Positions 19,348-27,550 of a stretch of DNA of 64,000 nt are shown here, in pieces. Location of the stretch: the NCBI RefSeq assembly GCF_001650715.1, contig NZ_LWQT01000055.1, positions 124,001 to 188,000 of the forward strand, in the 5' to 3' direction. The position numbers and the translations under genes are program-made. The DNA comes from Paramagnetospirillum marisnigri (lineage in GTDB: Bacteria > Pseudomonadota > Alphaproteobacteria > Rhodospirillales > Magnetospirillaceae). The notes beneath the pieces are model-generated. The model was not told the origin of the DNA. It did not search any database and worked only from the letters and a program-made list of their open reading frames with translations. Position 1 is the stretch's first letter, and every line of letters starts with the position of its first letter.

Positions 19348-19635
19348 TCAGGACAGAGGGGGTTTCTCGGTGGCGGCCAGCTGGCGTTCCAGGCTTTCGA
19401 CCCGGCGGCGGTCCTGGCGGGCACGCAGGCGGATGCCGGTGGATGACAGCCAGACCAGGACGGCGCCCAGCACCAGCCCCAGAACCAGCGGCCCCAGAAC
19501 CGCCAGATAGGCGGCGATATCGAGGCCGAAGGGCAACGGCCACAGATCGAAATGAATCTCCTGGCGATTGGCGACGGCGAACACCGTGGCCAGCACGGCC
19601 ACCGGCAGGCCCAGCAGCCAGGAGATCACTTTCAT
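19348..19635 (-). CDS. LapA-domain (DUF1049) inner-membrane protein
   Basis: This 95-residue protein has two transmembrane helices (about 4-22 and 40-62), with the family motif [16 protein letters not shown] between them, and a coiled-coil basic tail ([18 protein letters not shown]). LapA proteins in E. coli help control lipopolysaccharide assembly, and the family often sits between ihfB and pyrF as it does here. It overlaps the ihfB stop (ATGA). A role at the envelope is inferred from the family. Confidence 0.82.
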   Translation of the reverse strand: MKVISWLLGLPVAVLATVFAVANRQEIHFDLWPLPFGLDIAAYLAVLGPLVLGLVLGAVLVWLSSTGIRLRARQDRRRVESLERQLAATEKPPLS

Positions 19636-19925
19636 GAGTCGCTGCCGTCGACGTTGAGCATCTCGCGCAGCTGCTTGCCGGTCTTGAAGAAGGGAATCGC
19701 CTTGCCCTCCACCGATACCGCCTCGCCGGTGCGGGGGTTGCGGCCCTGGCGGGGATCGCGCTTCTTGACCGAGAAGGCCCCGAAGCCGCGCAGCTCCACC
19801 CGGTCGCCGCGTGCCAGGGCGCCCGCGATCTCGTCGAAGATGGTGGTGACGATCCGCTCCACGTCGCGCTGGAACAGATGCGGATTGCGTTCGGCCAGAC
19901 GGGCGATCAGCTCCGACTTGGTCAT
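19632..19925 (-). CDS. ihfB: integration host factor subunit beta
   Basis: IHF-beta forms a heterodimer with IHF-alpha that bends DNA. The 97-residue product begins [20 protein letters not shown], and has the [17 protein letters not shown] core and the DNA-intercalating arm [15 protein letters not shown]. The closeness to the consensus (RNPxTG) is strong. The next gene upstream ends 100 bases away, so ihfB probably has its own promoter. Confidence 0.95.
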   Translation of the reverse strand: MTKSELIARLAERNPHLFQRDVERIVTTIFDEIAGALARGDRVELRGFGAFSVKKRDPRQGRNPRTGEAVSVEGKAIPFFKTGKQLREMLNVDGSDS

Positions 19926-20025
19926 GGGATGGGGCTTCCTTCGAAGATGGGCTCAGATGACGTCAAGGATGCCGGACCCTCCGGTCAGCGTCAAGCCAAG
20001 CCGTTGAGGACCAAGGACTTTTACT

Positions 20026-20511
20026 TCAGATCTCGTCGTCCTTGGCCGGTTCCGCCACTTCCCAGCTCCCTTCGGCGTTCCGACAGGCCACCACCTGGCG
20101 CATATAGGGCGTGTCCGCCTCGCGCAAGCGGCTGGCCTCCTGGCGCAGATTCCGACAGACCCGCGCCCCGGCATCGGTCCAGGACTCGCCCAGGGCAGTG
20201 ACCGAACCACGATGGCCGTGGCTTTCCCAGCGGACCGCCCGGCCGGTCTCGGCCGCTTCCACCGTCGCCCCCGACCACAGACGCTGGGCCTGGGGATCGA
20301 CATAATCGCCGATGGCATAGCCCAGCACCGCCCCCGCCGCCGCGCCCACCCCGGTAAAGCCCAGGGGAGCGCGCGATCCGATGGCGGCGGCGCGGCCGAT
20401 GGCGGCCCCCGTGCCCGCCCCGGCCACGGTGCCGAAGATCTGGCCCTCGGTATTCTCGGCGCAGGCCGTGGCCAGCAGGCAGACGGTGATAACGCTCAGG
20501 CGCTTGATCAT
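20026..20511 (-). CDS. glycine-zipper outer-membrane lipoprotein
   Basis: The 161-residue product has a lipoprotein signal with the lipobox LLATAC (Cys about residue 15), followed by a glycine-rich hydrophobic segment (GTVAGAGTGAAIGRAA, then GVGAAAGAVLGYAIGDY) like the 17-kDa surface antigen / SlyB glycine zipper. The C-terminal half contains Cys (VCRNLRQ, VACRNAEG) that could form a disulphide. The ATG at 20511 lies two bases past the gpsA stop. An outer-membrane location is inferred from the family. Confidence 0.75.
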   Translation of the reverse strand: MIKRLSVITVCLLATACAENTEGQIFGTVAGAGTGAAIGRAAAIGSRAPLGFTGVGAAAGAVLGYAIGDYVDPQAQRLWSGATVEAAETGRAVRWESHGHRGSVTALGESWTDAGARVCRNLRQEASRLREADTPYMRQVVACRNAEGSWEVAEPAKDDEI

Positions 20512-20513
20512 GG

Positions 20514-21506
20514 CTAGAGTCCCTCGCTGCGGAAGGGGCGCGACAACAGGGCGCGGATGGCGTCGTCCAGGCTGACGCCTTTGTTGATCACCGCGTCGAC
20601 CCCGGCGCAAATGGGCATGTCGACGCCCAGGCGGGCCGACATGTCCATCACCGCGCCCGCGGTGGTGACGCCCTCGGTGACCGAGCGGCGCTCGCCCAGG
20701 ATATCGGCCAGGGCGCGGCCCTGTCCCAGGGCGAAGCCGAGGGAATAGTTGCGTGACTGGGTCGAGGAGGCGGTCAGGATCAGGTCGCCCAGGCCCGACA
20801 GGCCCATCAGGGTCTCGGGGCGGCCGCCCTTGGCCATGGCGAGACGGGTCAGTTCCGCCAGCCCCCGGGTGATCAGCGCCGCCCGGGCATTGTCGCCCAG
20901 CCCCCGTCCCTCGACGATGCCGCAGGCGATGGCCAGCACGTTCTTGACGGCGCCGCCCACTTGCGAGCCCACCAGATCGTCGGACCAGTAGGGGCGGAAG
21001 CTGGGCGTGCCCAGGGCCTCGACCAGCTTGCGACCCAACTCGGCATCGGCGCAGGCCAGGGTGATGGCGGTGGGCAGGCCGCGCGCCACCTCGATGGCGA
21101 AGGTGGGGCCCGACAGCACCGCCACGACGGCGGTGGGCAGTTCAGCGGCTAGGGCGTCCTGCATCAGGGCGCAGGTGGCGAGCTCGATGCCCTTGGCGCA
21201 GATGACGGCGGGCACGCCCGACCGCCAATGGGGCGCCAGGGCACGGCAGGCGGCGCGCAGATGCTGGGCGGGCGAGACCAGCAGCACGGCGTCGCACTCC
21301 GCCACCTCGGCCATGTTGGCGGTGGCGCGGATGGCGGGGTCGAGCTCGACCCCGGGCAGGAAGTCGGAATTGACATGGGCGGCGTTGACCTGTTCCACCA
21401 CCGACGCCTCGCGCGCCCACAGAACCACATCGCGCCCGGCCCGGCGCGCCGTCAGCGCCAGCGCGGTTCCCCAGGCGCCGCCGCCCACTACCCCGATGCT
21501 TTTCAT
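20514..21506 (-). CDS. gpsA: glycerol-3-phosphate dehydrogenase (NAD(P)+)
   Basis: GpsA reduces dihydroxyacetone phosphate to sn-glycerol-3-phosphate, the backbone for phospholipids. The 330-residue enzyme starts IGVVGGGAWGTALALTA (Rossmann motif) and has LSGPTFAIEVARGLPTA, the catalytic-Lys segment GGAVKNVLAIACGIVEG, and GLSGLGDLILTASS. It fits the nearby pgsA functionally although the moe/moa genes lie between. Confidence 0.96.
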   Translation of the reverse strand: MKSIGVVGGGAWGTALALTARRAGRDVVLWAREASVVEQVNAAHVNSDFLPGVELDPAIRATANMAEVAECDAVLLVSPAQHLRAACRALAPHWRSGVPAVICAKGIELATCALMQDALAAELPTAVVAVLSGPTFAIEVARGLPTAITLACADAELGRKLVEALGTPSFRPYWSDDLVGSQVGGAVKNVLAIACGIVEGRGLGDNARAALITRGLAELTRLAMAKGGRPETLMGLSGLGDLILTASSTQSRNYSLGFALGQGRALADILGERRSVTEGVTTAGAVMDMSARLGVDMPICAGVDAVINKGVSLDDAIRALLSRPFRSEGL

Positions 21507-21524
21507 GCGTCCCCCCCCGGCTTC

Positions 21525-21992
21525 TCAGGGCTGCCAGCGCTTGGCGGCCTCGTCGTCGCTGTCTTTCGCCTCGACCCAGGCATCGCCCTCGGGCGTGTGC
21601 TCGACCTTCCAGAACGGCGCCTTGGTCTTCAGCCAGTCGATCAGGAAGCGGCAGGCCTCGAAGGCGGCGTCGCGATGGGCCGAACTGGCCGCCACCAGCA
21701 CGATGCGCTCTCCCGGCTCCAACCGTCCATGGCGATGGATGATCAGGGTGTCTTCCAGCGGCCAGCGCCTCCGCGCCTCGGCCTCGATGGACTCCAACTG
21801 GCGCTCGGTCATGCCGGGATAGTGTTCCAGGGTCATGGCGCGGACCTCGGCGCCGCTGGCCGGGTCGTGACCGGCATAGTCGCGCACCAGCCCCACGAAC
21901 AGGCAAACGCCGCCGACACTGGTCTTGCCCGCCGAGAAGCGGTCCAGCTCGGCGCCGGGATCGAAATCCTCGCGCTGGACGCGGACCGCCAT
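21525..21992 (-). CDS. moaE: molybdopterin synthase catalytic subunit
   Basis: MoaE, with MoaD, converts precursor Z to molybdopterin. The 155-residue protein has GGVCLFVGLVRDYAG, TLEHYPGMTERQL, the IIHRHGRLEPGE segment, and the active-site AFEACRFLIDWLKTKAPFWKVEH with its Lys residues. It follows moaD by one base and precedes gpsA by 18. Confidence 0.94.
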   Translation of the reverse strand: MAVRVQREDFDPGAELDRFSAGKTSVGGVCLFVGLVRDYAGHDPASGAEVRAMTLEHYPGMTERQLESIEAEARRRWPLEDTLIIHRHGRLEPGERIVLVAASSAHRDAAFEACRFLIDWLKTKAPFWKVEHTPEGDAWVEAKDSDDEAAKRWQP

Positions 21993-21993
21993 C

Positions 21994-22245
21994 TCAGCCC
22001 CCCGTCACGGGCGGGAAGAAGGCGATCTCGTCGCCCGGCTTCACCGGCGTATCCAGCCCGGCGTAATCCTGGTTGACGGCGACACGCACCACCGACAGGG
22101 TCTCGAAGGCGCTAGCATGACCGGGCGAGCGGGTCTTGAGGTAATCCACCAGCGCGCCCACCGTCCGGGCGTCGGCGGGCGGCACGATGTCTTCCTCGCC
22201 GATGCCGGTCTTGGCCTTCAGCCAGGCGAAATACAGCACCTTCAT
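21994..22245 (-). CDS. moaD: molybdopterin synthase sulfur-carrier subunit
   Basis: MoaD is the small ubiquitin-like sulfur carrier. The 83-residue product has a beta-grasp pattern (MKVLYFAWLKAKTGIGEE) and the required C-terminal Gly-Gly (FFPPVTGG), which carries the thiocarboxylate. It overlaps the moeA stop by four bases and is next to its partner moaE. Confidence 0.94.
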   Translation of the reverse strand: MKVLYFAWLKAKTGIGEEDIVPPADARTVGALVDYLKTRSPGHASAFETLSVVRVAVNQDYAGLDTPVKPGDEIAFFPPVTGG

Positions 22246-23477
22246 CGCAGCACCTCGGCATAGGGGATGAAGTCGACGGTGTCGCCGGGCGCGATGTCGC
22301 CCCGGTCCTCGGCGATGTCCACCAGCCCGTCCGACCAGGTCATGGAGGTCAGCACCCCCGACCCGTCCGAGGGGAACTTGGCCGCCACCAGCCGCCCGTC
22401 GGCATGGGCGAGGCGGGCGCGCAGATATTCCCGCCGCCCCGGCTTGTGCTTGAACGAGAACCCGGCTTCCACCGGGAAACGGGCGAGGCCGGTCTGGCTG
22501 GCCCCCATCAGCCGCAGCACCATGGGCCGCGCCACCAGCATGAAGGTCACCATCACCGCCACCGGATTGCCGGGCAGGCCGATAAAGGGGGTCCCCAGAA
22601 CCTCGCCCAGGGCGACGGGTCGGCCGGGCTTGATGGCGAGGCGCCAGAAATGCAGCGAGCCCTGGCTCATCACGGCGGGCTTCACATGATCCTCGTCGCC
22701 CACCGACACCCCGCCCGAGGTCAGGATCAGGTCATGGGTGCGGGCGGCCTCGGCCAGGGCGGCGGCGATGACGTCGCGCCGGTCGGGCAGGATACCGAGA
22801 TCGGTAACCTCGGCGCCCAGGCTGGTCAGCAAACCCCCGGCGGTGAAGCGGTTGGTGTCGAAGATGCAGCCGGGCGCAAGCTCGGTCCCGGGCTCGCGGA
22901 TCTCGTCGCCGGTGGAGAACACCGCGGCCCGCAAGGGGCGATAGACCAGCAGTTCGGTCAGGCCCACCGCCGCCGCCATGCCCAGTTCCTGCGGCCGCAG
23001 CCGGGTGCCGGCATGCAGCACCACCGCGCCCTTGGCCACGTCCTCGCCCGCGGCGCGGGCATTATCGCCCGCCTTCAGCCGGGTGGGCAGCACCACGGCG
23101 CCGCCGTCCTCGCGGCAGTCCTCCTGCATGGCCACCGTATCGGCGCCCTCGGGCATGGGGGCACCGGTGAAGATGCGCACGGCGCCGCCCGAGGGCAGGG
23201 GACCATCCAAGGGATGACCGGCGGCCACCCGGCCCACCACCGGCAGGCGGCCATCGGCGGTCAGGTCGGCATGGCGAAAGGCCCAGCCGTCCATGGCGGA
23301 ATTGTCGTGGGGCGGCACATCGACGCCGGACACCACGTCCTCGGCCAGGATGCGCGACAGGGCGCCGGGCAGGGGGACGCTTTCCACCGCCACGGCCGGT
23401 GACAGGCGAGACTCCAGCCGGGCCAGGGCCTCGGCCACGGTGATCAGCGAATCGTCCATGTCGAAGCGGCCGCTCAT
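22242..23477 (-). CDS. moeA: molybdopterin molybdenumtransferase
   Basis: MoeA inserts molybdate into adenylylated molybdopterin. The 411-residue enzyme has PPHDNSAMDGWAFRHAD (substrate site), RIFTGAPMPEGADTV, the domain III STGDEIREPG, SGGVSVGDEDHVKPA and a Pro-rich GLPGNPVAV. The ATG at 23477 overlaps the mobB stop; upstream in-frame sequence was rejected. Its partner Mog is encoded separately at 57.8 kb. Confidence 0.95.
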   Translation of the reverse strand: MSGRFDMDDSLITVAEALARLESRLSPAVAVESVPLPGALSRILAEDVVSGVDVPPHDNSAMDGWAFRHADLTADGRLPVVGRVAAGHPLDGPLPSGGAVRIFTGAPMPEGADTVAMQEDCREDGGAVVLPTRLKAGDNARAAGEDVAKGAVVLHAGTRLRPQELGMAAAVGLTELLVYRPLRAAVFSTGDEIREPGTELAPGCIFDTNRFTAGGLLTSLGAEVTDLGILPDRRDVIAAALAEAARTHDLILTSGGVSVGDEDHVKPAVMSQGSLHFWRLAIKPGRPVALGEVLGTPFIGLPGNPVAVMVTFMLVARPMVLRLMGASQTGLARFPVEAGFSFKHKPGRREYLRARLAHADGRLVAAKFPSDGSGVLTSMTWSDGLVDIAEDRGDIAPGDTVDFIPYAEVLR

Positions 23478-23968
23478 CGCCCGATCCTGTCCAGGATATG
23501 GGCGCCGATGGCGGCGACATCGCCCAAATCCAGAAGCGGCAGCGGACAGCCCGGCACCGGGGCGTCGCTGGCCACCGCGCTGATCAGCGGGTCCTCGGGA
23601 TAGAAGGGCGGCTTGCCGCACTCCGCCCGCCACACTTCCAGGCGCGGATGCGGCCAGCGGCGGAAGCCTTCCACCAGCACCAGATCCACCGGGCTCATGC
23701 GGGCCAGCAGCTCCTCCATGGAAAACTCGGCCTGGTCGCGGTATTCGTGCATCAGGGCCCAGCGCCGGGCCGAGGCGATCATCACCTCGCGGGCGCCCGC
23801 CTCGCGGTGCTGGTACGAATCCTTGCCGGGCTTGTCCACGTCGAAGGCCTCCTGCGCCTGCTTGACGGTGGAGATGGTGAGCCCCCGGGCCTTCAACCAG
23901 GGGATCAGCCGGGTCAGCAGCGTGGTCTTGCCGCTGCCGGATCGGCCGCAAACGCCAAACACCGCCAT
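23474..23968 (-). CDS. mobB: molybdopterin-guanine dinucleotide biosynthesis protein B
   Basis: MobB is a GTP-binding protein linked to the guanylation of molybdopterin. The 164-residue protein has a Walker A motif GRSGSGKTTL (residues 8-17), the VKQAQEAFDVDKPGKDSYQH segment, and VDLVLVEGFRRWPHPRLEVWR. It sits in the pgsA-mobB-moeA-moaD-moaE run. mobA is not present in this window. Confidence 0.92.
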   Translation of the reverse strand: MAVFGVCGRSGSGKTTLLTRLIPWLKARGLTISTVKQAQEAFDVDKPGKDSYQHREAGAREVMIASARRWALMHEYRDQAEFSMEELLARMSPVDLVLVEGFRRWPHPRLEVWRAECGKPPFYPEDPLISAVASDAPVPGCPLPLLDLGDVAAIGAHILDRIGR

Positions 23969-23972
23969 GGCC

Positions 23973-24548
23973 TCAGTCCTTGGCCACGGGATTGGCGACG
24001 ATATGCCCCCATCCCGAGCGCAGATAGTCCCAGCCGGTGACCATTGTCAGGATGGCGGCGATCCACAGCCCGACCTCGCCGATGACGCGGGTGGGCATGA
24101 AGGTGGCGGCGTCGCCCACCAGCAGCACCGGAATGGCCACCATCTGGATGCCGGTCTTCCATTTGGCCAGCTTCGAGACTGGCATGCCGACCCGGACCTC
24201 GGCCAGGAATTCCCTGAGGCCCGACACCAGGATCTCGCGCAGCACGATCACCAGGGCGGGCAGGAAGGACACGGTGCTGACCCGGTCGAAGGCGACCAGC
24301 ATGAACAGCACGGCGGCCACCAGCAGCTTGTCGGCGATGGGGTCGAGGAAGCGGCCGAAGGTGGAGACCAGATTGCGCGAACGCGCCACATAGCCATCGA
24401 ACCAGTCGGTGATGGCGGCGATGACGAACAGCACGCAAGCCGCCCAGCGGGCGGCGTCGCCGTCCACATAGAACAGGCCGACCACCAGCGGAATCACGAC
24501 GATGCGCGACAGGGTCAGCAGATTGGGTAGGCTGGTCACCATGGCCAT
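23973..24548 (-). CDS. pgsA: CDP-diacylglycerol--glycerol-3-phosphate 3-phosphatidyltransferase
   Basis: PgsA makes phosphatidylglycerol phosphate, the first committed step to PG. The 191-residue membrane protein starts MVTSLPNLLTLSRIVVIPLV and carries the complete signature DGYVAR-x8-G-x3-D-x3-D (in DWFDGYVARSRNLVSTFG). Four to five transmembrane helices are visible. It is the promoter-proximal gene of a run that continues with mobB. Confidence 0.95.
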   Translation of the reverse strand: MAMVTSLPNLLTLSRIVVIPLVVGLFYVDGDAARWAACVLFVIAAITDWFDGYVARSRNLVSTFGRFLDPIADKLLVAAVLFMLVAFDRVSTVSFLPALVIVLREILVSGLREFLAEVRVGMPVSKLAKWKTGIQMVAIPVLLVGDAATFMPTRVIGEVGLWIAAILTMVTGWDYLRSGWGHIVANPVAKD

Positions 24549-24635
24549 AGTCCGTCGGGCGAAGCCGGGACGGCTGCCACGGCCGGGATACTAGCCCGGA
24601 ACGGGAGCGCTGTCACCAGGGCGAAGGCCCGGATT

Positions 24636-25421
24636 TCAGCCGCCGAACACCTTCTTCAGCAGGTCGGTGGAGCGCTTGGCCGGGTTGGCGCGGATGTCGG
24701 CCTCTTCCTGGCCGAGATAGCTGAAAATGCCGCCCAGCGCCCGTTCCAGCACATGATCCGTCAGCATGCCGGGCCCCGATTGCGCGATGTTGCCGACCAT
24801 GGGCAGGCCCTTGGCGGCGCCGACCACGCCCTGATAGGACTGCACCGCCCCCGACTGGGACACGGTCTGGTCCACCACCGGCCGCATGGCGGTCTTGAGA
24901 TCGGGGGTCATGGTGCGCTTGAAATACTGGGTGGCGGCGTCGCTGGGGCCGTTCAGGATGGCCCGCGCATCGTCCAGGGTCATCTTGGAGACGGCATCGA
25001 AGAAAATCTGCTTGGCCTGGGGCGTCGCGGCCTCGGCGGCGCGGTTGAGCCTGAGCTCCAGATCGTCCACCAGCCCAGACTGCCCCGCCAGGGCCAGGCC
25101 CTTGCGCAGGGTTTCCAGCTTGTCGGGCAGGGGGATGTGTACCTTGGGATCGGCGTTGAAGCCATCGGGCCGCCCCAACTGGCCGGTGACCTTGTCGGCG
25201 GCGAGGCGCAGCGCCTCCTTCAGCCCCGAGCCGATCTCGCCGGTGGACAGGGATGAGCCCAGCCCGCCGCTGGCCGCCGGGGGGGCTTCGCCGCCCAGCC
25301 GACGTTGCACCTGCTCCATCATGGCACCCTTGCCCAGATCCATCAGCCCGCCCTGGGCCAGGGCAGGGGCGGCAAGCAGCATCGTCGCGGCGCAGGCGAC
25401 GGCGAAACGGAGCATGGTCAT
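24636..25421 (-). CDS. DUF4197-domain exported protein
   Basis: The 261-residue protein has a signal peptide (about 1-22, ending PALA) and the DUF4197 body: GLKEALRLAADKVTGQLG, KVHIPLPDKLETLRKGLALAG, FFDAVSKMTLDDARAILNG, ATQYFKRTMTPDLKTAMRPVV, and DHVLERALGGIFSYLGQEEADIR. The family is widespread but functionally uncharacterised. It is probably periplasmic. It lies four bases downstream of the metallophosphatase-like gene and may be co-transcribed. Confidence 0.85.
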   Translation of the reverse strand: MTMLRFAVACAATMLLAAPALAQGGLMDLGKGAMMEQVQRRLGGEAPPAASGGLGSSLSTGEIGSGLKEALRLAADKVTGQLGRPDGFNADPKVHIPLPDKLETLRKGLALAGQSGLVDDLELRLNRAAEAATPQAKQIFFDAVSKMTLDDARAILNGPSDAATQYFKRTMTPDLKTAMRPVVDQTVSQSGAVQSYQGVVGAAKGLPMVGNIAQSGPGMLTDHVLERALGGIFSYLGQEEADIRANPAKRSTDLLKKVFGG

Positions 25422-25425
25422 GGCC

Positions 25426-26259
25426 TTAAGCTTCCAGCAGTTGCAGGATATTGCCGTCGGAACCGAAGCAGGCGGCGGTCAGGCTGCCGCCCATGCCCGA
25501 TCCGGAATCCAGGGTGGCGATATGGGGTCCCAGCACCACGCCGCGATGCAGGCGGTCGGAACCGCGCACCACCAGCTTGAAGCCGGAATAGGGTTCGGCC
25601 AGATCGGCGAAACCGCTGGACCCCCACCAGAAGGCATCCACCTGGGCCGATAGCGGCCGCGTCGGGTCGAGCCCGGCATGGGTGAACAGCAACAGGTTGT
25701 CGTCGGTGAAGGCGGCGTGCTTGAGCACGCTCATCAAGGTGGTGTGCCCGTCATAGGCCCGCATGTTCTGGCGCAATTGGCTGGTCCAGCGGGTCAGCGC
25801 CAGGATGCCGTCCTTGATGCAGGTCTGGACCTCGTCCATGCCGCCGCCATAGGCGGTGATGGTGGTGGCGATGCCGTGATCCACCATCCAGCGCAGCACC
25901 TCGGCCGGATTGGGCGCGAACTGAAGCTGCAGCAGCTTCTGCCACATCTCTTCCTGGGCGCCGCGTAAGTAAACGATGTCGTCCAGCTCGACCCCAGGCC
26001 GGGCGATGAAGCGGCGGCGAAAGGTCAGCAGTTCGTCCACGGTCTCGATCACCGCCCGGCCGTAGCCGAGATAGTCGCCGAGATAGACGATCTGGTCGCC
26101 GGGCTTGCACTCGACCGCCAGTCGGGCATGCAGCGAGCGCAGCCTTGCGTGTTCGCCACGGATGGCGGCGATCGCCCAGATGCGCCCGCCGCCACGCAAG
26201 GTGGCGAAGACGTTGGGGTCAGATTGGGTCGTGGCCGACCGTTCGGCTTCCGCGTTCAT
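25426..26259 (-). CDS. degenerate calcineurin-like phosphoesterase, probably inactive
   Basis: The 277-residue protein has the layout of a serine/threonine-type metallophosphatase: VYLGDYLGYG matches the GDYVDRG block and LLFTHAGLDP matches the histidine block. But the first motif, normally GDIHG, is AAIRGEHARL, and the GNHE motif is RGAQEE. These changes remove several metal ligands (the Asp and His of motif one, the Asn and His of motif three), so catalysis is doubtful. It may be a binding or regulatory pseudo-phosphatase. It lies between the DUF4197 gene and carD. Confidence 0.72.
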   Translation of the reverse strand: MNAEAERSATTQSDPNVFATLRGGGRIWAIAAIRGEHARLRSLHARLAVECKPGDQIVYLGDYLGYGRAVIETVDELLTFRRRFIARPGVELDDIVYLRGAQEEMWQKLLQLQFAPNPAEVLRWMVDHGIATTITAYGGGMDEVQTCIKDGILALTRWTSQLRQNMRAYDGHTTLMSVLKHAAFTDDNLLLFTHAGLDPTRPLSAQVDAFWWGSSGFADLAEPYSGFKLVVRGSDRLHRGVVLGPHIATLDSGSGMGGSLTAACFGSDGNILQLLEA

Positions 26260-26328
26260 GGCACTGCTCGGTTTTCCCGCCGGGCGGACATGGTCGCAGT
26301 CGTCGCCGACAACGTCAATAAAGGATGA

Positions 26329-26823
26329 TCACGCCGCTTCCAGCAGACCCTGCAACTTTTCAGTCGCCGCCTGGGTGTCGATGCGCTCCACCGCCGCCAG
26401 TTCAGAGGCCAGACGTTCCAGCGCCGCCTCGTAGATCTGGCGCTCGGAATAGGACTGGTCGGGCTGGTTGGCGTTGCGGTGCAGATCGCGGACCACCTCG
26501 GCGATGGACACGGGATCACCGGAATTGATCTTGGCCTCGTATTCCTGGGCACGGCGGCTCCACATGGTGCGCTTGACCTTGGCGCGACCCTTGAGGGTGG
26601 ACAGCGCGGTATCCATGACCGAGCGGGGCGACAGCTTGCGCAGGCCCGACTTCTGGGCCTTGGTGACCGGAACGCGGAGCGTCATGCGGTCACGGTCAAA
26701 GGTGATGACGAACAACTGCAGCTTCATGCCGCCGATTTCCTGGGTCTCGACGGCAACCACCTGACCGACTCCGTGGGTGGGATAGACCACATAATCGCCC
26801 TGGGAGAATGAAACGATCGTCAT
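26329..26823 (-). CDS. carD: CarD-family transcriptional regulator
   Basis: CarD proteins bind the RNA polymerase beta subunit and stabilise open complexes at promoters. The 164-residue product has an N-terminal Tudor-like RNA-polymerase-interacting domain (FSQGDYVVYPTHGVGQVVAV, then QLFVITFDRDRMTLRVPV) and a helical C-terminal domain with WSRRAQEYEAKINSGDP and ERQIYEAALERLASELAAV. I chose the ATG at 26823 (MTIVSFSQG). A 276-base leader with two hairpins separates it from fdxA. Confidence 0.92.
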   Translation of the reverse strand: MTIVSFSQGDYVVYPTHGVGQVVAVETQEIGGMKLQLFVITFDRDRMTLRVPVTKAQKSGLRKLSPRSVMDTALSTLKGRAKVKRTMWSRRAQEYEAKINSGDPVSIAEVVRDLHRNANQPDQSYSERQIYEAALERLASELAAVERIDTQAATEKLQGLLEAA

Positions 26824-26875
26824 CTTTTCGAGTTCCCTACGAAAGAGCACCTAAGGGGCAACGGCGTTGCCTTCC

Positions 26876-27012
26876 GCGTTCCAAAAGGAACGCAACACTC
26901 CGACCCGCCACGGGTTCCCCGGGCTGGCGGCGGTACGTCTGCTTGACTTGGTGGGCGAATTTCCGCCCCGATGGCTTTTGCCGACAAGCTGTCCGTCGAC
27001 ACAGTTCGACGG
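26876..27012 (-). promoter_or_regulatory. leader region of carD with two hairpins
   Basis: In the region before carD two short inverted repeats are visible: GCGTTCC-AAAA-GGAACGC at 26876-26893 and CCGTCGA-CACAGT-TCGACGG at 26993-27012. They may be structured parts of the carD leader. No known riboswitch is recognised. Confidence 0.35.
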
Positions 27013-27050
27013 AGTTGCCCTTATAGCACAACAGCCTCTGTGAAGAACAG

Positions 27051-27088
27051 AGAAAATCCCGACCCGCCGGAATCCCAGGCGGGCCGGG
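27051..27088 (-). terminator. terminator after fdxA
   Basis: An 11-bp stem (one G-U pair) is formed by CCCGACCCGCC at 27058-27068 and its partner at 27078-27088; on the minus strand it is followed by ATTTTC. It begins 11 bases past the fdxA stop. Confidence 0.82.
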
Positions 27089-27099
27089 GCTTTGGGATT

Positions 27100-27429
27100 T
27101 TAGCGGCCAGCCTTGGAGGACAGCAGGTCCTTCTTGCCGGGCTTGCCCTTCCAGTCGTCGGCATCGGCGGGAGCGTCACCCTTACGGGTGATGTTGGGCC
27201 ACTCGCCAGCATACTGACGATTGACCTCGCTCCAGTCGGCGGCCTTGGGATCGGAATCGGGGAAAATGGCTTCGGCCGGGCATTCGGGCTCGCAGACGCC
27301 GCAATCGATGCATTCGTCGGGATTGATCACCAGGAAGTTCTCGCCCTCGTAGAAGCAGTCCACCGGACAAACTTCGACGCAATCCTGGTACTTGCACTTG
27401 ATGCAGTTCTCGGTGACGACGTAGGCCAT
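27100..27429 (-). CDS. fdxA: ferredoxin, 3Fe-4S/4Fe-4S type (FdxA)
   Basis: The 109-residue low-potential ferredoxin has two cluster motifs: [18 protein letters not shown] at the N-terminus and [12 protein letters not shown] further along. The first has the wider spacing of a 3Fe-4S/4Fe-4S ferredoxin of the FdxA/FdII type. It carries electrons in the cytoplasm. The start is the ATG at 27429 (MAYVVTENC); the frame extends to 27441. Proximity of fdxA and carD is common in alphaproteobacteria. Confidence 0.93.
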   Translation of the reverse strand: MAYVVTENCIKCKYQDCVEVCPVDCFYEGENFLVINPDECIDCGVCEPECPAEAIFPDSDPKAADWSEVNRQYAGEWPNITRKGDAPADADDWKGKPGKKDLLSSKAGR

Positions 27430-27550
27430 GCCGCTCTCCAATATCCTTATTTCTTAACCGCCCGCGCGGAAATCCGGCGGAAGCGATACCACAGCCCCGG
27501 CAGGGGCTCAACCCCACTGCCGGAAGGGGAATAGCACCCTCCCGCCAGAT

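Noticed and set aside
27497-27523. Stem CCGGCAG/CTGCCGG between terC-like gene and fdxA as a terminator
   Set aside because: The stem is only 7 bp with an imperfect inner helix and no T tract in the minus-strand direction of terC, so it is not convincing.
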